A stretch of 42,421 nt of DNA from NCBI GenBank assembly GCA_019894875.1, contig JAGXNR010000017.1, forward strand, positions 1-42,421, read 5' to 3'. Shown piece by piece: positions 24,317 through 33,195 of the stretch (the first letter of the stretch is position 1; every line of letters starts with the position of its first letter). The translations under genes were made by a program, and so were the position numbers. Under the pieces are notes generated by a model. It ran no database searches. It was not told the origin of the DNA and saw only the letters and a list, made by a program, of their open reading frames with translations. The DNA is from Promethearchaeota archaeon. Its GTDB lineage: Archaea > Asgardarchaeota > Lokiarchaeia > Sigynarchaeales > SOKP01.

Positions 24317-25900
24317 CTACATAAAGGCAATTACAACATTATATTTCTTAATTTCTGATTCTGCTAAGGCTTTTCCAAGTGGGCTTAAAGTTACAATATC
24401 ATTGCTTTTGATTTTTAGAGACGTTAATTTGATATTAGGGTCTTTTAATGAAGGCATATATGGATTCCAATAGATTTCCTTAGTCATTGGATTTGTAATC
24501 ATCCATAGTTCAGGATCTAATTCGTGTTCTGAAATTTCCATTGCCTTAAAAATATAACCAACATCGGCATCAAATGGTACTACAATTTGAACGTTTTCTT
24601 CACCTTCAATTTCACCACATGCTAGACAATCATCACTTTTTAAAATATGGAGATGATCAAATTGTCCATAGATCCCATTATAATTAACATATGGTGGTTC
24701 CATTGGTTCTCCAATGTTTCTCCCATTTACTCTGAATAAAAGTTTAAGAGCTTCCTGAGATTCGATACTAGAGATAATTGAGCTAACTGTTTGGATTGCA
24801 GCAATTTTATTTCCCAGAATATTCTCCATTTCTTCAAATTTATAATCAGGCCCGAATGATTCTTTGATATTTGCCTTCCAATCTTCTATTTCTTTTTCAG
24901 TAAGAGATTTTCTTTCTTCTTCTGCAACATTCTCATCAAATACTCTTTTTCTTAATTTTTCTAATTCTCCTTGAGCAATTTCTTGTAATTTGAGAACTTC
25001 ATCATTTAAATTAAGATCTGGTTTATGTCCATACTTTTTTTCGAATTCTACTTCCGCTTTTATTACACAATGATTTCTATTACGAGGTAATCCTTTTAGA
25101 GTGCACGCAGCAACTAATTTATCATCAGCAGGAGGAATTGGGACTAAACATCTATAACAAGGTGTTTGATCTAATATCTCAGGAGCGTATTTCCAATCAA
25201 ATACCATTTCAGTTTCTTTCCTAAACTTTTTAATAACAGGATTTATTTTTTCTTCTTTGATTCGTTCAATTTCTTCTTCTAATTCCTCTATTCTTACTTG
25301 TGCTTTAAAATATTCGGGGTATTCTGTTTCTGTTATGTCCCATAATCTTGCTTCAACTAAATAATCAATTTCCCTCTCCCTATTTTTGTATTTTATCCCA
25401 GAACCTTCAGGAATTACAATTTGAACATGACCTTCAAATCCTACAGTTCCACCTTCTACCATTGGTTTTTTCATTCTAAGACAGATTTTGTTTAAATCTA
25501 ATCGTGCATTGAAGTTATCTAAAGCAGCAACAACCACATCTGATTCTTCGTAAATAGACATTGGTAATTTTTGAAGTTTTTCAAAATAGAAATCAATATT
25601 TACATATGGATTCATTTCTTTTAATCGTTCAGCCGCAACTTCTGCTTTAGGTCGTCCTTCATCTCCCGGTCTAAAGAGCATTTGACGTGATAAATTAGAA
25701 GTCTCAATGGTGTCTAAATCAACCAAAACGAGCTTACCAATTCCCATCAGTGTGAAATCTTTAGCAATTTCGCATCCCAAAGCACCTACTCCTATAATCA
25801 TAATACATCCATTTGAGATAACTTCTTGATCCCACCCATCGATGAGTTGTTGCCTTGCATACATTCGCGATTTAACAATATCTTCTATTTTTTCTGTCAT
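24317..25900 (-). CDS. E1-like ubiquitin-activating enzyme
   Basis: 527 residues. The ThiF/UBA-type adenylation domain shows IIGVGALGCEIAKD (35-48), DLDTIETSNLSRQMLF (61-76) and LDNFNARLDLNK (127-138). The catalytic-Cys segment AACTLKGLPRNRNHCVI (264-280, Cys266) matches the CTxxxxPxxxxHC pattern of eukaryotic UBA2/UBA3. A structural zinc site is formed by C248, C251 and C425, C428. Residues 435-527 look like a C-terminal ubiquitin-fold domain for E2 recruitment. Two charged helical insertions (about 170-235 and 300-350) flank the Cys segment. GAGGATTG precedes the ATG. Its partner E2 lies convergently at 23239; the modifier is not in the window. Confidence 0.92.
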   Translation of the reverse strand: MTEKIEDIVKSRMYARQQLIDGWDQEVISNGCIMIIGVGALGCEIAKDFTLMGIGKLVLVDLDTIETSNLSRQMLFRPGDEGRPKAEVAAERLKEMNPYVNIDFYFEKLQKLPMSIYEESDVVVAALDNFNARLDLNKICLRMKKPMVEGGTVGFEGHVQIVIPEGSGIKYKNREREIDYLVEARLWDITETEYPEYFKAQVRIEELEEEIERIKEEKINPVIKKFRKETEMVFDWKYAPEILDQTPCYRCLVPIPPADDKLVAACTLKGLPRNRNHCVIKAEVEFEKKYGHKPDLNLNDEVLKLQEIAQGELEKLRKRVFDENVAEEERKSLTEKEIEDWKANIKESFGPDYKFEEMENILGNKIAAIQTVSSIISSIESQEALKLLFRVNGRNIGEPMEPPYVNYNGIYGQFDHLHILKSDDCLACGEIEGEENVQIVVPFDADVGYIFKAMEISEHELDPELWMITNPMTKEIYWNPYMPSLKDPNIKLTSLKIKSNDIVTLSPLGKALAESEIKKYNVVIAFM

Positions 25901-26054
25901 TCAACAATCCTCATTTTTACTAGATATACTATAATAATTTAATTTTCAGAAATTTAAACTCTTTTAGTTGATAATTTAGAGTATAAGGATGTAAAAATAT
26001 TTAATGCTAATTTAAAACTAATAACTACATCTTTCTTTAATTATTCTGGGTTTT

Positions 26055-26543
26055 TTAAATCTTATCTCTTATTGGGAGGTAAAGATCAAAAATCCATTTA
26101 TTTTGCATTTGTTCAAGTGGGTTGATTAATTGTTCTAGACTCGGTGCATTATCTTCATCAAACTCAAACTCCGAGCTTTGAAGCCAATCATTAAACAAAT
26201 ACATCCAAGTTGGGTATATGTTCTCAACACCTTGACATCTTGCCACAGCATACAAACCCCCTGTGATTTCTTTTATCTTGATTTCACCTTCAGACTCAAC
26301 ATCGGCACCAACGCTGATTAAACATTCGTATCCATATTCACCTTGTGGATCCCCTGGATTAGAAGGTGGAGGGTTATTAAATCCAAAGTGGTAATGCTTG
26401 GCGGGATTAGAATAGAATCCCTTGGAGTCACCCCAAGTACGTAATGTATTCATAGCATCCTCTTCAGGAGTCATGCTAATTGCACGATAATACGCAACTC
26501 GCATAGGCTCAAGTTTCACTATTCGTATTATAATATCTTTCAT
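26055..26543 (-). CDS. GyrI-like small-molecule-binding protein
   Basis: 162 residues from the ATG at 26543 (a TTG at 26552 adds three). It is a stand-alone GyrI-like domain: KLEPMRVAYYRAISMTPEED opens the first strand and helix, and YGYECLISVGADVESEGEIK is followed by ITGGLYAVARCQG. A helix follows, TWMYLFNDWLQSSEF, and a final strand WIFDLYLPI. This is the order seen in SbmC/GyrI proteins and AraC effector domains, which bind hydrophobic or amphipathic ligands in a central cleft with a conserved Glu. There is no DNA-binding domain. The gene lies upstream of E1 on the same strand with 154 bases between, so it is probably a separate unit. Confidence 0.82.
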   Translation of the reverse strand: MKDIIIRIVKLEPMRVAYYRAISMTPEEDAMNTLRTWGDSKGFYSNPAKHYHFGFNNPPPSNPGDPQGEYGYECLISVGADVESEGEIKIKEITGGLYAVARCQGVENIYPTWMYLFNDWLQSSEFEFDEDNAPSLEQLINPLEQMQNKWIFDLYLPIRDKI

Positions 26544-26622
26544 TCTAATCAAATAATATGTTTTATTAAGATTTAAGGAGATATCACTCCCTACTTAATG
26601 ATTTGCTTTTGGAAGAAGTGTG

Positions 26623-29600
26623 TTATTTCTTTTTATTTTTCCCAGCATCTTTAATCATTCTTTTCAGGCTATCTACTTCCTCCCTTTCTTTCGCCTTTTG
26701 CAATTTCTCTTCAAATTTGACCTTTTCTTTTTCGCTTTTGTCTATTTCTTGGACAAGTTCTTCTTTAATTTTAATTAATTCTCCTACTTTCCCACGAAAA
26801 TCTTTTGCTTCCTCTTTAATCTTTATTTTTTCTTCTTCTTCTGTTACCTTTTGCTTCTCTCTCCTCTCTTCAATTAACTTCATGATTTCATCAGCGGATT
26901 GACGAACTTCACCAATATTTTCTTTCAATTTTTGCTCTTCAATTTTTAATTTATCTTCTTCTCTCTCTCTTTGTTTTTCCAATTGTTCTTGAATAGTATT
27001 GATTCTTGATTCCTCGGTTTTTACTCTATCTTCTAAGATTTTCATATTATTGATTTCTGTTTCTATGTATTTTATTTCTTCAAGCCATCCTATTTCTTTA
27101 AATTTTAAGATCGCTTCGTTAAAGTTCTTACCCGCTTTTTCAAAATCATGATATGCAACCCATTTTTTTCCTTCATCAATTAACCTTAGGCCTTCATTTT
27201 TTATTTCATCTGAACGTCTTTTACTTAAAATTAATTCTCTATATTGTCTTTCCTGATCTATTTTTAGCTTTTCTTGTTCTAATCTTCTTATTCTGACTTC
27301 CTCTTGGAACATTTCATATTCTTTTTGTCTTTGTATTTGAGTTTCTTCTTCTAATCGCCTTTTTTCATAATATTTAGTATGTTCTTGTTGTAGATCTCTG
27401 ATTAAAGCATTTAAATTATTTATTTCCGGTTCCCAACCAATATTTTCTGCTAAAATATTTCTTGCTAGAATATACAAAGAAATGGCTTTTTCATAATCAG
27501 GAATTGCTTGTTTTAAATAATTCCCTGCCTCCTCTAAAAATGAATAAGCTGATTCTCTTATACTCATCTGTTCTTGTATAACTCTTTCTCTTTCTTGAAT
27601 GGCTAATTGTTGAGCTTTTTTCTTTTCTCTTTCTTGTCTTTGTCTTTCTTCAACAATTAATTGTAAATCTTTTTCTTCCTGTATATCTTCCAATTCTCTC
27701 TGAAACTTTAGTTCTTCCATCGTTTCTTTTTCTTTCATTATTTGTTTTATTTTTGTAACCATGCTATTAATGGTATCCGTTGGATAATGGATTTCATTTA
27801 ATAAGAATTCCGCTTTTCTATAGGTTTCAATTGCTTTTTCATATTGGGATTGTTGTAGGAAAGCTTCAGCATTATCTAAAATTTTAAATGCTTCCTGTTT
27901 TGTTTGTTCCATCGCTAACTTTCTTTGTTCTAATTCTTTTATTTGTATTTGTTTAGTTTTTAGTCGTTCTCTTTCTATATTCGCCACGTCTGTAACTTTC
28001 TGCTGGAATTTCCATTCATCTTTTTCCTTTTGTAGTTTTATTTCTAAGTCTCTTTGTTTTTGTAAGTTAGATTCATTTTTTCTTTCTTGAACCTTTTGAA
28101 TCATTTCTCTAACAGCATCAGTTGGGAATCTAATTTCGTTAAGAATTATTTCTGCTGAATAATAATTATCTAAAGCTTTCTCATATTGAGCTTGATTTAA
28201 GTAAATTTCAGCCCCCTCGAGAAGATCAAAAGCTTCATTTCTTCTTCTCTCGTTATATTGACGTTTCTCCCTCTGTTTTTCGAGTTCATCTTGTTTAGCT
28301 TTTGTCTTCAACTCACTAATTTTTATATCTTCCCGGATTTTTTGCTGAAACATCCGTTCTTCGCGTCCTTTTTGAAGTAAAATTTCCATATGTTTTTGCT
28401 TTCTTAAAATATTTTCTTTAATCTTATCTTGAACTTTATAAATCATTTCTTTAACTGCTTCTGTAGGAAACCTTATTTCACTTAACATTAATTCTGCTTG
28501 GCGATATTTATCAATCGCTACTTCATATTGTCCTTCATTTAAATTCTTTTCAGCATCCTCCATCAAGCTAAATGCCTTTATTTTTTGTTGTTCTAAAAGT
28601 TTCTTCAAATCTTCACGTTTTTGAATTTCAATTTGTCGCTTTTGTAATCTTATTTTTTCCCGTTGACCATAACCAATAATTTTTGTTTGGAATTCCTCCT
28701 CTTCCTTTTGCTTTTCAGTTAACTTCTTTTGTTCTAAATCTTTCTTCTTTTCTATCTCTCTTTTTCGAGTTTTGATCATATCTATAGTTGCATATAATAA
28801 TTTCAAATATTCGCTGGTCCACCCAATATCGGTTAAAATTGTTATAGCATCATTGTATTTAGTCAAAGCGTCATTAAAATTATTTTCTTTGAGTAATCTT
28901 TCGCCATCTTCAATTAAATTAAATGCGTCTCCTTGTTTAATTAAGCTCTGAGTAGATGTAAGATTCTTTCTTTCTCTAAATTCTACTTCCTTTATTGCCA
29001 TTTCTCTTTCTCGTTGTTTTTGCTGACGGATTTTTTCTAAGAAATTATATTGAGCATTTTCACCTTCTATTGCTTTTTCTAATGATTTCTGTTTTAATAA
29101 ATCGTTTTCCTTTTTCCTGTTTTGAATATCTAAAATTGTTTCATGAATGAGAGGGATTTCATCACTCCATTGGATTTGAGCAAAAATATTTGCTACCTCA
29201 TAATAAATTTCTAGTGCTTTATCATACTCCCCCTGTGAAAGATAAACTTGAGCTTCGTCTAATAATTTAAAAGCAGATTCTTTTCGATCCTCACGATAAA
29301 CAAGTTCTTTCTCTCGATTTCTTAGAACAATTTCTTTATGTTTTAATTCTTCTTGCTGGATCTTTGTTTCTTTTGCAATTTGTTCCTGAAAAACCTTTTC
29401 TAGTTGCTCTTGTTCTAAAACTTCCGTTAACTCTTTTTGCTTTTTTAATTCGGCTTCCCGCTTCCTCTCTTCAATTACATTAATGGAGATTTTAATTAAC
29501 TTTATTTCATCGGTCCAATTAATTTCTTCGAAAATTTTTGCAGCATCAAGATATAACTTTTTTGCATCATCAAAATTTCCTTTTCCCAAATGAGATTGTG

Positions 29601-32600
29601 CTGTTTCTAATATATTAAAAGCTTTTTCTTTCATCTGTTCTGTTATTAACTTAAGGTCTTCTTGTTTTTTCAGTTTTTCTTGCTTTTCAATCATTTTAAG
29701 CTGTTCTAATCTAACTTTTTCAACAATTTTCTGTTGAAATATCAAATCCTCTTGTTCTTTTCTAATAGCAAGTTCACTTTGCGCAACCTTGTTTAGCTCT
29801 TCGGTTCTCCTTTTCTCCTGAATTTTCTGAATCATTTCTTGAATAATTTCCGTTGGAAAACCAATTTCATTTAGTATCAATCCCGCTTGTCTATATTTTT
29901 CGATTGATTGGCCATATTGACTTTGGTTCAATAAATTCTCCGCATCATTCATAATTTCAAATGCTTCTGATTTACGAGATTCGATGTTAGATAATGTAAT
30001 TTCTCGCTTTTGAAGTATAATCTCTTTTGATTTAATTTTTTCTTGCTCTTTTTTTAAGTAACCCGCAATTTTTGCTTGAAATTGTTCCTCTTCGTTTTGA
30101 TGTTTTAAAGCTATTTCAAATTCAGTTTTGCTAGCTTTTTCTTTCTCTAATTTTTTCTCTTGTAAGGTGTTAATCGTATCATTTAAGATTTTTAAGTAGT
30201 GTGTTCCCCACCCAATATTTTTTAATAATTCTATAGCTTCATGATAATTTTTTATAGATTCATCGTAGTTTTCTTCCTTAACTAATACTTCTCCTGCTTC
30301 TATCAATTTGAAGGCTGTTTCTTGTTGAGCCAAATTCTTAGCAGAAATAATATTCTCCCGTTCTAAGTGTTCAGATTCCTTTAAAGCAGCTTGACTTTCT
30401 CTTTCTCTCTGATACTTAATCCGTTCAACAAAAGCTCTTTCTGAAGTCTCTTTCTGAATAGCTCTTTGTAACTGTTTTTGTTTAAATAACATACTTTCTT
30501 TCCTTTTAAGCTCAATATCCTGTATTGCTTGATTTAACAATGGAATCTCATCTACCCATTGAATTTGAGCAAATATAGTTGTTACCTTATGATAAATTTC
30601 AAGTACTTCATCATAATTACCTTGGGAAACTAATTTTTGAGCATTTTCTAGCAAATTAAATGCTTCATTTTTTCTTTCTTCACGATATGTAAGTTCTTTT
30701 TCTCTTTCTCTAAGTATAACCTCTTTTTGTTTTAACCTTTCTTGGCGTGATTTTAATTCTTTCGTTAGTTGCTCTTGAAATGCTTTTTCTTGCTTATTCC
30801 TTTCTAAATCTGCTTGCAGTTTGATCTGTTTTTCTAATTCTATTTCCCGTTTTTTATTTTCAATTTCAATTATTGAATTTTGAATTATGCTAATTTCATC
30901 TCGCCACTGAGCATCAGCGAAGAAGTTAATAGAATATTGCAAAATTTCGATTGCTTCATCATAATTTCCTTTAGATGCTTCATCTTTTGCTTGTTCAAGT
31001 AATTTAAATCCAGCTTTCCTCCTCTCTTCACGATATTCTAATTCTTCTGCATGTTCTTGTATTTCTATCTCTCTTTTCTTTATTTTTTCACGTTCTTGTT
31101 GTAAATATTTAGCAATTTGTTTTTGGAAAGCTTCATCTTCCTTCTGTATTTCAAGCGCGTCCTTTACCTTTTTTTGTTCAACTAATTTCTGGTTCTTTCG
31201 TAATTCTTCAACCTCTAAAATTGAATTTTCAATCAATGAGATTTCATCCTTCCACTGAATCTCTGCAAAAATGTTACCTGCATTTTGATAAGCTATTATG
31301 GCATTCTCATACTCTCCTTCTTTAATAAAATTAATTGCAGAATCTAAAAATTGAAAAGCATCATTTTTACGTTGTTCGAAAAATATAAATTCTTTTTCCT
31401 TATCCTTTAATGTAATCTCTTTTTGTTTTATACGCTCACGTTCTTTTTTTAACTGGTTGACAATTTGACTTTGAAATTCAAGCTCTGCATGTTCTCGTTT
31501 TTCTAATTTCTGCTGAACTTCATATTGTTTCTTAAATTGCGAATTTTTCATTTTTTGAACATTCGTAATTGTATTGTTGATATTTGAAATATAGGTTTCC
31601 CATCCAAGTCCCATTTGCTCAATCAACTTTAAAGCTTTTTGGTATTCAATAATAGCTTCATCGTACTTTCTCTCTTGTAAGATCGTATCGGCATTGCTAA
31701 GAATATTAAAAAATATTTTTTCTCTTTTGGTCTCCTCACTTCTTTTTTCTTCATACTGTCTTTTTCTTGAATCAATTTCTTTTGCGGATAGCAGCATCTG
31801 TTCTCTTTGTTTTTTATAAATAGATTCTTGAAGAATTGTTAAATCATTTTGCCTTTTTTGTTGTAAATTCTCTGCCTTTCTTTCTCTTTCCTGTTTTCCT
31901 ATTATCCCTTTTATTAAATTAAAGATGGGTTGGATATATGAATCCCAATCTATGGATTGAAACAATTCTATGGCTTCTTCAAATTTTTGAATTGCTGAAT
32001 CATAATTCTTCTCCCTTTCAAATCTTTTACCAATATCAATTAAATTAAAAGCGTTTCTTTGGATAAGTTCTTCTTTTGCTTTCCTTTCTTCTAATTCAAG
32101 TAGTTTTTCCTTCTTTAATTCTGCTTCTAGATTTTCAGGTTTTTCCGCTATTAGTTTTCCTGATACGTCCATTTCCGTTGTTTTCAGTTGAGATTGGAAA
32201 GATTCAAATTGTTCTTTATCTTTTTTAAGCTTTTCAATAATCACTAAAATATTTTGAGTTTGTTCTTCCCACCCTATCGAATTTAATAGTTCTATAGCTC
32301 TTTCATAATTTATTATTGCTTGATCATATTTTTTCTCTTTTTCTAAAGCTTTTGCTTTATCAATATGAGTAAATGCATGGTTTTGTTGTTCTTCTTCTTG
32401 TTTTTTCCTAGTTCTATATCGAGTTATGGATTCCGCTTTTTGTAAACTTGATGTTTGCCCAAACATATCTACTACTTCAGCTTTACTTTCATCTAGTCTT
32501 TTAAGATATTCTTCAGATGGTCTTAATTCCGGTTCAGGTGTTTTTTGAATCAATTGTTCTTTTCTTAAAATATCATTAATATTTTTTATTTTTAATTTTA

Positions 32601-32988
32601 TATTCTCTAATTGAGTTTCGGACCAACCGGATTGGGAAAGTAAATTAATCGCAGTTAAATATTGTTGGTTTGCCTCTTCAAAAAAACCATCATGTTCTAA
32701 TTTTTTAGCTCCTTCTAGTAAAGCAAAGGCTTGATCTTGAAGTTGTGCAACTTGGGTTTGAAACTGAGCGTGTTGGTATATCTTATCCTTTTTCAAGGAA
32801 TTTTTTAACTCCTCTATTCTTTCATATATATCGTTAATTCTATGCATTAAGTAACCGCTTTGCTTTAGGAATTCCACTGCTTCTTCATAACTTGCTATTG
32901 CTTGTTGAATATTTTTCTCTTCTTCAAATTGTTGAGCAAGTTCTAAGGATTTAATAGCTTCTTGAGCTAATTTTTCTGGATTTTGCAT
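26623..32988 (-). CDS. Giant 2,121-residue TPR/MIT-like repeat and coiled-coil protein
   Basis: The protein consists of about 18 copies of a three-helix unit of about 50 residues, AFxLLExAxxxLxxGxYDxAIxxYxxAxxIFxEIxW followed by an amphipathic helix. The units are linked by 50-70 residue charged coiled coils (Gln, Glu, Lys, Arg-rich), with a mean period near 118 residues. The first two helices read as a TPR; the whole unit also resembles a MIT domain in length and pattern. Units fall into subtypes: QW-DEI, GW-xxYLK and (F/Y)PTE. The order QW/NW, QW, GW, FPTE recurs, showing block duplication. The last 190 residues are one long coiled coil ending in lysines. No membrane segment or catalytic site is present. 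It is probably a cytosolic scaffold or filament-like protein; binding partners are unknown. Confidence 0.85.
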   Translation of the reverse strand: MQNPEKLAQEAIKSLELAQQFEEEKNIQQAIASYEEAVEFLKQSGYLMHRINDIYERIEELKNSLKKDKIYQHAQFQTQVAQLQDQAFALLEGAKKLEHDGFFEEANQQYLTAINLLSQSGWSETQLENIKLKIKNINDILRKEQLIQKTPEPELRPSEEYLKRLDESKAEVVDMFGQTSSLQKAESITRYRTRKKQEEEQQNHAFTHIDKAKALEKEKKYDQAIINYERAIELLNSIGWEEQTQNILVIIEKLKKDKEQFESFQSQLKTTEMDVSGKLIAEKPENLEAELKKEKLLELEERKAKEELIQRNAFNLIDIGKRFEREKNYDSAIQKFEEAIELFQSIDWDSYIQPIFNLIKGIIGKQERERKAENLQQKRQNDLTILQESIYKKQREQMLLSAKEIDSRKRQYEEKRSEETKREKIFFNILSNADTILQERKYDEAIIEYQKALKLIEQMGLGWETYISNINNTITNVQKMKNSQFKKQYEVQQKLEKREHAELEFQSQIVNQLKKERERIKQKEITLKDKEKEFIFFEQRKNDAFQFLDSAINFIKEGEYENAIIAYQNAGNIFAEIQWKDEISLIENSILEVEELRKNQKLVEQKKVKDALEIQKEDEAFQKQIAKYLQQEREKIKKREIEIQEHAEELEYREERRKAGFKLLEQAKDEASKGNYDEAIEILQYSINFFADAQWRDEISIIQNSIIEIENKKREIELEKQIKLQADLERNKQEKAFQEQLTKELKSRQERLKQKEVILREREKELTYREERKNEAFNLLENAQKLVSQGNYDEVLEIYHKVTTIFAQIQWVDEIPLLNQAIQDIELKRKESMLFKQKQLQRAIQKETSERAFVERIKYQRERESQAALKESEHLERENIISAKNLAQQETAFKLIEAGEVLVKEENYDESIKNYHEAIELLKNIGWGTHYLKILNDTINTLQEKKLEKEKASKTEFEIALKHQNEEEQFQAKIAGYLKKEQEKIKSKEIILQKREITLSNIESRKSEAFEIMNDAENLLNQSQYGQSIEKYRQAGLILNEIGFPTEIIQEMIQKIQEKRRTEELNKVAQSELAIRKEQEDLIFQQKIVEKVRLEQLKMIEKQEKLKKQEDLKLITEQMKEKAFNILETAQSHLGKGNFDDAKKLYLDAAKIFEEINWTDEIKLIKISINVIEERKREAELKKQKELTEVLEQEQLEKVFQEQIAKETKIQQEELKHKEIVLRNREKELVYREDRKESAFKLLDEAQVYLSQGEYDKALEIYYEVANIFAQIQWSDEIPLIHETILDIQNRKKENDLLKQKSLEKAIEGENAQYNFLEKIRQQKQREREMAIKEVEFRERKNLTSTQSLIKQGDAFNLIEDGERLLKENNFNDALTKYNDAITILTDIGWTSEYLKLLYATIDMIKTRKREIEKKKDLEQKKLTEKQKEEEEFQTKIIGYGQREKIRLQKRQIEIQKREDLKKLLEQQKIKAFSLMEDAEKNLNEGQYEVAIDKYRQAELMLSEIRFPTEAVKEMIYKVQDKIKENILRKQKHMEILLQKGREERMFQQKIREDIKISELKTKAKQDELEKQREKRQYNERRRNEAFDLLEGAEIYLNQAQYEKALDNYYSAEIILNEIRFPTDAVREMIQKVQERKNESNLQKQRDLEIKLQKEKDEWKFQQKVTDVANIERERLKTKQIQIKELEQRKLAMEQTKQEAFKILDNAEAFLQQSQYEKAIETYRKAEFLLNEIHYPTDTINSMVTKIKQIMKEKETMEELKFQRELEDIQEEKDLQLIVEERQRQEREKKKAQQLAIQERERVIQEQMSIRESAYSFLEEAGNYLKQAIPDYEKAISLYILARNILAENIGWEPEINNLNALIRDLQQEHTKYYEKRRLEEETQIQRQKEYEMFQEEVRIRRLEQEKLKIDQERQYRELILSKRRSDEIKNEGLRLIDEGKKWVAYHDFEKAGKNFNEAILKFKEIGWLEEIKYIETEINNMKILEDRVKTEESRINTIQEQLEKQREREEDKLKIEEQKLKENIGEVRQSADEIMKLIEERREKQKVTEEEEKIKIKEEAKDFRGKVGELIKIKEELVQEIDKSEKEKVKFEEKLQKAKEREEVDSLKRMIKDAGKNKKK

Positions 32989-33195
32989 TTTAAATGAATC
33001 TATCTAATTCTAATTTGATTTAAGAAATAACAATAATTTTTCTTACTTTAATTTATCCCCACTAAGTAATTAAACTTTTTATATGGTGATAATTATTTAA
33101 TCTAAAATAGAGAGTACGTTAATTGTTTTTCGATTTACTACAAGTAAGGAATCACAATTTTAAAAAAATAAATAAATTTATGGTAAATTTAAGGT

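Noticed and set aside
26603..26902. Plus-strand hydrophobic frame with many Ser and Phe
   Set aside because: Complement of the Glu/Lys-rich coiled coil of the giant protein, which always yields Phe/Ser/Leu-rich shadows.
26623..32988. Giant protein as an SMC- or Rad50-type ATPase
   Set aside because: No Walker A, Walker B or hinge; the coiled coils are interrupted by regular three-helix units.
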